Below, piece by piece: positions 57,002-64,000 of a stretch of 64,000 nt of DNA. Source of the stretch: Tritrichomonas musculus (Eukaryota; Parabasalia; Tritrichomonadida; Tritrichomonadidae); the NCBI GenBank assembly GCA_039105265.1, contig JAPFFF010000001.1:3100001-3164000 (forward strand), read 5' to 3'. A program made the position numbers and the translations under genes. A model generated the notes under the pieces. That model ran no database searches, was not told where the DNA came from, and was given only the letters and a program-made list of their open reading frames with translations. The number at the start of each line of letters is the position of its first letter. Positions within the stretch are counted from its first letter, which is position 1.

Positions 57002-60000
57002 ATGTTTTCTTTTTTTCAGACAAATCCAGAGCAAACGCAGCGAATCTGCGATGCTGTCATCAAAACATATGCCACTCCGATCCAAAGTCCTAAAAATTTT
57101 TACCAAAACAATCCCAAATTAAAATCATTTTCAGAATTATTAGAACCTTCGGCTTATAAGCAAAAGCAACTTCAAGAAATCGTCAAAGATAAATATTCTC
57201 GACCCTTTGAACTCGAGTTAATCCTCGGAACCGAGCTAGATTTAAATCAATCCATCCCCGATAATTGGTTCGATATTTTTACGATTTATCAATCGGAACC
57301 GAACAATGATTCTTCCGGAAAAGAATTTATCTTTCAATTTGCGCTCAGGATCCTTATTAAAGCTAATTATCAACTTAAATACTTTGTAAATATTTTTAAT
57401 TCAAATCCTACATTAAATAGCGATCCAGTTCTCACGTACATTCCGAAACTTCTCACCTTTTTTATCGAGAATAGCGACTTCATGAACCAAACTTTCTTCG
57501 ACGTTCTTTCTTCTCTTTACGGACATGTTAATTATCGATGGCGATCGATTTTTTACAACAATTCTTATGTTTTACGAAAATTTGCAGCGTCAATTTTTCT
57601 ATCAGCCTCAAGAATAGTTCCATATGAATCGCACAACGTAACCAACTTTTCCTTCTCATTTATAAAAGACGTTTTCTCTCAATCCTATCGTTACTTCACC
57701 GATTTCTGCCTTCGACCGCAACTTTTGGTCGAATTTCAAAGGTCCCTGATTTACATTGTTGAGAAGAGCTCGAAAGAACAAAAGGCAATCATATGTCAAA
57801 TGATTTGCAACCTTCTTCAAGAGGCCCCGACTTTTCTGACAGACTTTTCAAATGCTTTATTGAACCTTAAAAATTGTGTGCATATATATAAAGAGTGTCT
57901 AAACGGTCTCCAATCTGACAACATTATCTCAACTTTTCAGATAGTCCTTGAATATGTCGTTTGGGTCATCATGAAGTTCCCTGAAAGTTCAGTCTTGGTA
58001 AACAATTCTGATTTTAGGTTTCCCAAAGTGTCGTTCTCTGCAATTGACACTTCTTCTTATATGAAAAAAACCGTCGTTCTCCCTCAAAAAGTGAAATCTG
58101 CACTGAGTCCGAAATTTGACTGCGTGCCAACAATCTTGTCAGAGATAATCGAAACTAACGAAGAGACAAAAGCAGCAATTTTGAAGGACATTCGTGACTA
58201 CCTCGTTAAATGCCAGCCAACTATTTCATGGGACCGTTTTTCCGATCAAATCTTCAGAGCAAGAAGGGATGATGAAGATGATAATGATGGCGATTTGAAT
58301 GCTGAAGTTGACACGAGTAGTGATTCTGAGAGTACAAGCGAAGAACAAGTTGACGATGAGAATCTGGAAGGAGTTTCTTCAGGCAACAACGAAAAGTCAA
58401 AGGAAGAAAGAGTTAGACACAGGCACAAGCATATTCACAGGTCGCATTCCAAAGACAAATCCAAGTCCAAAGACAAAGACAAAGACAGGGGCAAAGACAA
58501 GCACAAAGAGAAAGAAAAGCAAAGAGAAAAAGAAAAAGAAAAAGAGAGAGAAAAGCAAAGAGAAATTGAAACTGAAAAACCAAAAGAAGTTACTCGTGAT
58601 AGACGAAATTCTGTTGTTTCAAAAAGTAATAATGACGATTTTGATGAAAGTGACTATTGGTCACCAGTCAAAGATATCCAATCCAGTGATGATTCAGAGA
58701 CACCTAGTGAGTACATCCATTTCAGAGCACTTTTGTGCTTCTTTATTGAAGTCACAAAGAAACTCAACGATAGAACAATTTTCAGTTTTTATTTCAAAGA
58801 TTTTGAAGCATTCATGAAGGACTGGGCCCCATTATTTTTGACATATATCTATCCAACGCACAGCTTCTTAATTGGACACTTGTTCTTCAAGTGCTACAAG
58901 AGCATCATCTCTGAACGCAAGGCTCTTTTGAATGAAATTTCGTATTTGATTGACAGCAGAATCCAGCAAAATCACGAAGTTTCATTACTTGTTTTTCTTC
59001 CCTTGATCAATTCATTGTTTCTAGATTTGAGTGATTTTGGATCGTCCTTTGTATCGTCACAACTTCTTAAATCATTGATTCGAGAATCAAAGAAAAATAA
59101 CCGAGTTTTCTTACTTTTAAGTTCCATCATTTATAAGTATCCAATTGAATGCTTTACATCATCACCGTTGACCAATTTTATAACTGATTCATTTGATGAT
59201 CCTGCCTTTCATAAGACCTTTGTCAGATGCTTAATTAATGGTCTTAAATATTGTGGACAAAAGAAAGATTCAACTGAAATTAGACTCCTTTTGAACCATT
59301 TAACAGCATTGCTTCCAACTCTTCTCGCAAAGAAATATCAGAAATCTTATGATTTGATTGATATCATGGCAAAAACAATTCCATCATTCGACAGTGACAA
59401 CCTTGATTTGTTCTTTAAAGTGAGAATTTTGGATTTGATTGCTGACAGTTGTCGAAACGATCCTTCTGAAAATATGTTTCGTTCTGCTTTTCAATTCTTC
59501 ATTGCATTGAGTCGTACAAGTAATCAAAACTTACTTAGAATGTCGAATCCTAAATCATCTATTTTTTCAACTTTAATAGAGATTTTTGAAAAGAATCATT
59601 TTGACTTTGATATAGTTGATATTTTATTTGACTTTGCGATCATTCCTTATCAAATCATGTCTCTTGAGTATTTCAAGAATAAAGACTCAGTAATCAATCA
59701 AACATTCCTCAATCCAATGGCAATAACATTGATCTTCAAATGGATTGAAGGACGTGATAATGAATCTGAAGTTGTTCATCAAATTTACTTGATGTCGAAC
59801 ATGCATGTTGTCAATGCCTTTCAGCTTCAAAAAGCAAACATTCCAACTTTAATATTGGCAAGAATATCGAAGATTAATAATGAAACTGAATTAGTCAGTC
59901 GTTATTTCGATCTTCTTTATAATATTTGGAGACAAGGATGTCCAATCTCTGATGCTTATTCAGCAATAAGCACAATGAAAGTTATTCGATTCCCTCATTT

Positions 60001-63000
60001 AATAATTGACACTTTTTCTCGTCTTTTACGTCAAGAAAAGAAAGAACATAGCATTTTTTATTGGATGAATGGAATTAATTCTGGCTTCTCTGGAACTAAA
60101 ATTACATTTGATAAGTCAATTGATACCTTATTTATATCATTTCAATGTTTCATTGATGAAATATCTAATCAAGATAAAACATTAGTTTTCATTCAAAATG
60201 ATAAAGGTGATACAATTGAGTTTGGTATCAATCAAAACAACATTTATTTCGAATACAATGGAGGAAATAAAGTTAACTTTAAGTCTACTATTTTAGTGAA
60301 CATTTGGCATCATATTACATTCATTGTTAATTCGAAGAAAATTAGAATGATTATCTATGAAAAAGCGCAAGAACAAATAAAAGTTAAAACAATAAGAAAG
60401 AAAAGTTTAAGATTTTCTAATAAAGACAAAAAACAGCAACAAGAAGAAACGCCTATTCCAGAGAACATGTATGACAATGAAGTATTCACATGTCCTTCAT
60501 TCTTCAATCAAAGTATCAATTTATTCATTGGAAGAAGGAATGATTCAAACAAATTCTTCAGTGGTTTAATTGGTACAATTTTTGTCTTTAATGATTTAAT
60601 ATCATATAATTTGTATTCACAACTAAGTAAGCTTGTCTTGTTTAATTACACCATTCCTCATTTACTAGCAATTTATGTACCACGAATTGTTGAAGACAGC
60701 GATATAATTCATATATCAAATGATTTAACAGCTGAATTTCATGGATTGACATTGACTTCTTATCAAACAATTCATAGTGTTATAACTAACACTAAAGTTC
60801 TTGATTGCTTCCTTCCTTTCTACAATAAAATAATCTCTTGTAAAAGCTGCAAAGGAACGGAAGAATATTGCACAAAATGTGGAAGACTTGATAAAGATAA
60901 AGGAAGAAAATTATTGGTGTCATTAACTTCAATCATTGCAAGATTGCTTCAGTTCAACAGTAGCAATCTTATTAACAAGGCGCCGAAGTCAATTATTGAA
61001 CTATTAAGTCAATACTTCATTAAAATTGACACAATTTTCTTCAGTGATGATTTCATAAACACTTTTCTTTCACTTTTTGAAATAGCACAAACACCAAATT
61101 TGGATATTGAAGCTGAAATTGGCACAAAAATGGTTGAAGAAATCTGGCTGAATTACGAGATGATCTCCAAATTCCCTCCAGACATGCAATTACGTTATTT
61201 CTCGATGAATCTAGTTAAACTGTTCCAACAAGATTCGGAAGGGTATAAACTATTCAATTCATTCACATCGTATGACTTCTTAATCCATAAGCTGCTACTT
61301 TTCTTCACGAACAGCGATGAGAATGTTGCTAAAATTGCATGGCAGATCACACTTGAATGTATATTGAAAAATTCAATAGCAACCGCAACTGCAACCGCCT
61401 TACTTGGCCTTTCTTTTTCACCTGAAACAGCTCCAGTTTCTGAGCCGATTGTGAACTTCATCGATTTCTTGGAGAAGACTTCGAATACTCACATGATATC
61501 GGCCATTCAAATATTCAATTCATTGCTGCCTTTCGCTATCTGGGCTTCTAGACCGCCACTCCAATCACAGAGGAAGGCACTGAATTACATAATTGGCCAA
61601 AATAATTATTCATCGGATGAAATAAAGACGGCATTGATGCAAGTTGCATTTTTGTATGAACCACCAACACCTAAGAATTCACTTTTTCAGATAGTTCTTC
61701 GTCATTTTCAAAACGGTTGTCTGGCAGCATATCCATTGCTGATCCGTGTGATATCGAACCTTGACAAGGCCGATCTTGAAAGCAACACTGGTTCTATTTT
61801 GACCATAATTTCACCTGAGAAGTATTCAAAGCTGGCACTTTTCCCTTATTGGGTATTGTCACTGACTGAAGTCTTCGTGAAGAACGAAATAACAATGCTC
61901 GACTTCAGCCAAGTATTCGGAAAGTACATCACTCTGCAATTCAATGAGAAACGATTCGAATCCCTTGAAAAATTGAGATGTTTGATCTTGCTTTATTCGG
62001 CTGAGAAAAGTATTGACCTGTCTTCACTTTTTGACAGAATTCTCGAGTACCTCTTCGAGTACTACAGAAAGAACAACGAGAAATCATCAGAAATTCTCGG
62101 TGTCATTTTTGGGAACTTTTTCATACACCTCTTTTTCAAGTCCGAAATCAATCTCAATGATCCCGAAGACAACTTCCTTTCGAAGTATTCTGATCACTTC
62201 TGCACTTTTTCACATAAACCGCAAATTTCCTTTGAATTTGTCAACAAGTTTCAATCAGCAATCAAATTGAATGTCTTGAATGACTTCCTCTCTTTCTTGC
62301 CTAAGAAAAACTTCGAGATTCGCCTCTCCGACAACTTCATGATGGAAAGTTCGCAGCTTATTGCTTACACCTTATTGAAGCTGTGTGAAAGTGGTGCCAA
62401 ACTTGACAGCACAGTGAAGGACTTCGTCAAGTCTTCGAAAGGAAACCAGAATGCTTTGACAATCATTCGAAATTACAGTTGTTCAGCCACTGCCAAATTG
62501 AAAGGCGATGATCCCAAGCAATTTTTGAGTGCCTTTGAGTTATCGTTCTCAATGATCACTCTTCAATTGAAGCATTCAATACAGAATCAATTTTCAATGG
62601 TCACCAAAGAAATATTGGGTCACATATTGAAAACAATGAATATTTCAAATGAATCCAAACCGCCATTTCAAGGCGCTCATCCCCTTCTTTATTTCTTGCA
62701 AGCAATTGAGTCGACTTCTTCACAGAAGCTGTTGAACATGTACAAAAAGTATCGCCAGAGCACGACAGTTAAATTCAATAACAAGAAGATTGCGAATGCA
62801 AGAAAATTGACTGTTTTCTTAAGAGAGCTTTATATCCTTTGTGGTCCGTGGTTTGATTTCACACACCAAAACAAGCTTCATTTTAAGATAGCGAACAGCT
62901 TCTGTTATGATGGATCGCGTGCATTGATGCGAGTTGACAACAAACATGACTTTTCAAAGCAAATTGCATCAATTGAAGATATAATAAAGCCTGTCACACA

Positions 63001-64000
63001 AGACATGAATAACAATCTTATACCTTCCAAACTATTGACTATTAAAGCGACATACACTGGCAATATACAATTGTTTCCAGACTCTTTAGTTTTCAATGGT
63101 GAATTCCAACACATTCAGAAGAGAAAGATAAGAATTTTCTTCAATGATCTTCTTTTTGTTTTCCAACGAATGCTGCCCAATGGAATCATTGGCATTGAAG
63201 TATTTGTGAGTGGAATCAAGTCCTACTTATTTGAGACTTCTCAGCAATCACGTGAGCACATTTTGACATACATTGAGACGTATGCGACATCGACCAATTA
63301 TGTCAATTACATCTACACTGATAAGTACAACTTTTTCAATGAACTTGTGAAATCAACCGGCAAAAAAGTTCAACGTCTTGGTTCAAATGATCTTTATAAA
63401 ACAAGTGGATTGTTTGAAGCTTGGGATAGTCACAAAATTTCAACTTATTCATACTTGTTCTATTTGAATATAATCTCTGGTAGATCATTCAATTGTCTGT
63501 TGATTTATCCAGTCTTTCCTTGGGTCATTTCTGATTATAAATCGGACAAAATTGACATTGGTAATCCTCACATTTATCGTGACTTTACCAAGCCGACATG
63601 TCTCCTAAACGACAAGCAACAAAGGTATTACAAAACAACTGTTGAAAATGGTGATAAAAACTTTAAAGGAGAGCATCAATCGCCTCACTTTAGTAACCCT
63701 TACATAGTCAGTGGTTTCCTTAAAAGAGTGGAGCCATTTGGTACAATTGATGCTATTTTGAACAACCAAAATAATCATAGAAAACCAAAGAGTTTCGATT
63801 CATTAGCTGATACTTGGGATTCCGTTTCTAATGACGTCTTCGACAACCGAGAATTGACACCTGAATTCTTCTCAAATGAGTTCATATTCAAAGAGTCTTA
63901 CGCGCCTTGTCGTAACCAAAATGTATCAGCATACACGTCAACATCGAATCTAACACAGTCTATCTCGCAGATAGACAACAGCTACTCCTGCTTCCAAATA
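57002..64000 (+). CDS. BEACH-domain protein (N-terminal 2333 residues, runs off window)
   Basis: The frame is consistent from ATG 57002 (MFSFFQTNPEQTQRICDAVI) to the window end. From N to C: a helical region; a charged linker at about 420-566 (SDSESTSEEQ, then KDK and EKEK runs); an alpha-helical armadillo-like stretch; a concanavalin-like sandwich at about 1036-1200 (GDTIEFGINQNNIYFEYNGG; NIWHHITFIVN); a double CxxC cluster near 1280 (SCKSCKGTEEYCTKCGR); more helical repeats; a PH-BEACH domain near 2040 (RKIRIFFNDLLFVFQ); and the BEACH domain from about 2150 (YPVFPWVISDYKSD; RDFTKP). WD40 repeats would be expected beyond the window. BEACH proteins act in vesicle and lysosome-related membrane traffic. 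An intact host gene. Confidence 0.92.
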   Translation, partial: MFSFFQTNPEQTQRICDAVIKTYATPIQSPKNFYQNNPKLKSFSELLEPSAYKQKQLQEIVKDKYSRPFELELILGTELDLNQSIPDNWFDIFTIYQSEPNNDSSGKEFIFQFALRILIKANYQLKYFVNIFNSNPTLNSDPVLTYIPKLLTFFIENSDFMNQTFFDVLSSLYGHVNYRWRSIFYNNSYVLRKFAASIFLSASRIVPYESHNVTNFSFSFIKDVFSQSYRYFTDFCLRPQLLVEFQRSLIYIVEKSSKEQKAIICQMICNLLQEAPTFLTDFSNALLNLKNCVHIYKECLNGLQSDNIISTFQIVLEYVVWVIMKFPESSVLVNNSDFRFPKVSFSAIDTSSYMKKTVVLPQKVKSALSPKFDCVPTILSEIIETNEETKAAILKDIRDYLVKCQPTISWDRFSDQIFRARRDDEDDNDGDLNAEVDTSSDSESTSEEQVDDENLEGVSSGNNEKSKEERVRHRHKHIHRSHSKDKSKSKDKDKDRGKDKHKEKEKQREKEKEKEREKQREIETEKPKEVTRDRRNSVVSKSNNDDFDESDYWSPVKDIQSSDDSETPSEYIHFRALLCFFIEVTKKLNDRTIFSFYFKDFEAFMKDWAPLFLTYIYPTHSFLIGHLFFKCYKSIISERKALLNEISYLIDSRIQQNHEVSLLVFLPLINSLFLDLSDFGSSFVSSQLLKSLIRESKKNNRVFLLLSSIIYKYPIECFTSSPLTNFITDSFDDPAFHKTFVRCLINGLKYCGQKKDSTEIRLLLNHLTALLPTLLAKKYQKSYDLIDIMAKTIPSFDSDNLDLFFKVRILDLIADSCRNDPSENMFRSAFQFFIALSRTSNQNLLRMSNPKSSIFSTLIEIFEKNHFDFDIVDILFDFAIIPYQIMSLEYFKNKDSVINQTFLNPMAITLIFKWIEGRDNESEVVHQIYLMSNMHVVNAFQLQKANIPTLILARISKINNETELVSRYFDLLYNIWRQGCPISDAYSAISTMKVIRFPHLIIDTFSRLLRQEKKEHSIFYWMNGINSGFSGTKITFDKSIDTLFISFQCFIDEISNQDKTLVFIQNDKGDTIEFGINQNNIYFEYNGGNKVNFKSTILVNIWHHITFIVNSKKIRMIIYEKAQEQIKVKTIRKKSLRFSNKDKKQQQEETPIPENMYDNEVFTCPSFFNQSINLFIGRRNDSNKFFSGLIGTIFVFNDLISYNLYSQLSKLVLFNYTIPHLLAIYVPRIVEDSDIIHISNDLTAEFHGLTLTSYQTIHSVITNTKVLDCFLPFYNKIISCKSCKGTEEYCTKCGRLDKDKGRKLLVSLTSIIARLLQFNSSNLINKAPKSIIELLSQYFIKIDTIFFSDDFINTFLSLFEIAQTPNLDIEAEIGTKMVEEIWLNYEMISKFPPDMQLRYFSMNLVKLFQQDSEGYKLFNSFTSYDFLIHKLLLFFTNSDENVAKIAWQITLECILKNSIATATATALLGLSFSPETAPVSEPIVNFIDFLEKTSNTHMISAIQIFNSLLPFAIWASRPPLQSQRKALNYIIGQNNYSSDEIKTALMQVAFLYEPPTPKNSLFQIVLRHFQNGCLAAYPLLIRVISNLDKADLESNTGSILTIISPEKYSKLALFPYWVLSLTEVFVKNEITMLDFSQVFGKYITLQFNEKRFESLEKLRCLILLYSAEKSIDLSSLFDRILEYLFEYYRKNNEKSSEILGVIFGNFFIHLFFKSEINLNDPEDNFLSKYSDHFCTFSHKPQISFEFVNKFQSAIKLNVLNDFLSFLPKKNFEIRLSDNFMMESSQLIAYTLLKLCESGAKLDSTVKDFVKSSKGNQNALTIIRNYSCSATAKLKGDDPKQFLSAFELSFSMITLQLKHSIQNQFSMVTKEILGHILKTMNISNESKPPFQGAHPLLYFLQAIESTSSQKLLNMYKKYRQSTTVKFNNKKIANARKLTVFLRELYILCGPWFDFTHQNKLHFKIANSFCYDGSRALMRVDNKHDFSKQIASIEDIIKPVTQDMNNNLIPSKLLTIKATYTGNIQLFPDSLVFNGEFQHIQKRKIRIFFNDLLFVFQRMLPNGIIGIEVFVSGIKSYLFETSQQSREHILTYIETYATSTNYVNYIYTDKYNFFNELVKSTGKKVQRLGSNDLYKTSGLFEAWDSHKISTYSYLFYLNIISGRSFNCLLIYPVFPWVISDYKSDKIDIGNPHIYRDFTKPTCLLNDKQQRYYKTTVENGDKNFKGEHQSPHFSNPYIVSGFLKRVEPFGTIDAILNNQNNHRKPKSFDSLADTWDSVSNDVFDNRELTPEFFSNEFIFKESYAPCRNQNVSAYTSTSNLTQSISQIDNSYSCFQI

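Noticed and set aside
57002-57022. TTTTTTTCAG at 57010-57019 as a 3' splice site of an intron.
   Set aside because: An in-frame ATG lies just before it, and known trichomonad introns use a longer ACTAAC-containing 3' signal that is absent here.
58299-58817. Lysine-rich 172-residue protein.
   Set aside because: It is a shifted frame inside the BEACH gene's charged linker; the long consistent frame from 57002 accounts for it.

Overview
The window looks like nuclear DNA of a trichomonad-type parabasalid (Trichomonas/Tritrichomonas kin). The evidence is AT-rich intergenic DNA, a BspA-type leucine-rich repeat protein, DUF3447/ankyrin-type and BTB-type proteins, kinase gene relics, Inr-like TCATTTTT boxes just before start codons, no obvious introns, and Polinton/Maverick-like elements. 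The species is an inference.

Layout. (1) 1-10672: the right-hand part of a Polinton/Maverick-like element (element A), cut by the left window edge. It carries the C-terminal part of a protein-primed family B DNA polymerase, a small beta-rich protein resembling a Polinton minor capsid protein, and two very large fibre-like proteins. It ends in a pyrimidine tract and a palindrome abutting ATATACTACT. (2) 10673-12322: short tandem repeats, one small gene and a second hairpin with the same kind of flank. (3) about 12323-38969: a second, distantly related element (element B). It has a giant fibre-like gene, a block of basic and SAP-like DNA-binding proteins, a complete-length protein-primed DNA polymerase, a KilA-N protein, an SF3 helicase, a DDE integrase with a C-terminal SH3-like tail, a secreted/membrane protein with an SP-rich stalk, and about 15 small coiled-coil or charged proteins. 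I see no recognisable major capsid protein, packaging ATPase or protease in the window. (4) 38970-40556: a 1.6-kb non-coding DNA element with near-perfect 65-bp terminal inverted repeats, abutting the right end of element B. (5) 40557-64000: host DNA with AT-rich spacers, a GBP/atlastin-like GTPase, two kinase pseudogenes, a DUF3447 protein, a BspA-like protein, a broken BTB-DUF3447 gene, one tRNA gene, and the first 2333 codons of a BEACH-domain protein that runs off the right edge. Small inverted-repeat elements and a second copy of the element-A palindrome (48549-48610) lie in the spacers.

How it fits together. Element B's genes are packed on both strands, many in divergent pairs sharing spacers of 50-130 bp. 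These spacers repeat two cis-motifs. One is a TGTCAAAACCGTT / AACGGTTTTGACA box containing a Myb-type AACGG core. The other is an ATCACATCA box. Both sit next to an Inr-like TCATTTTT just before the ATG, which suggests a shared promoter code that uses host-type core elements. The giant fibre proteins of A and B share a conserved module of several hundred residues and coiled-coil ends. In B this is followed by phage-fibre-like ALKSE repeats. Both elements are mostly open in frame where visible and so look fairly young; B shows perhaps one or two breaks.
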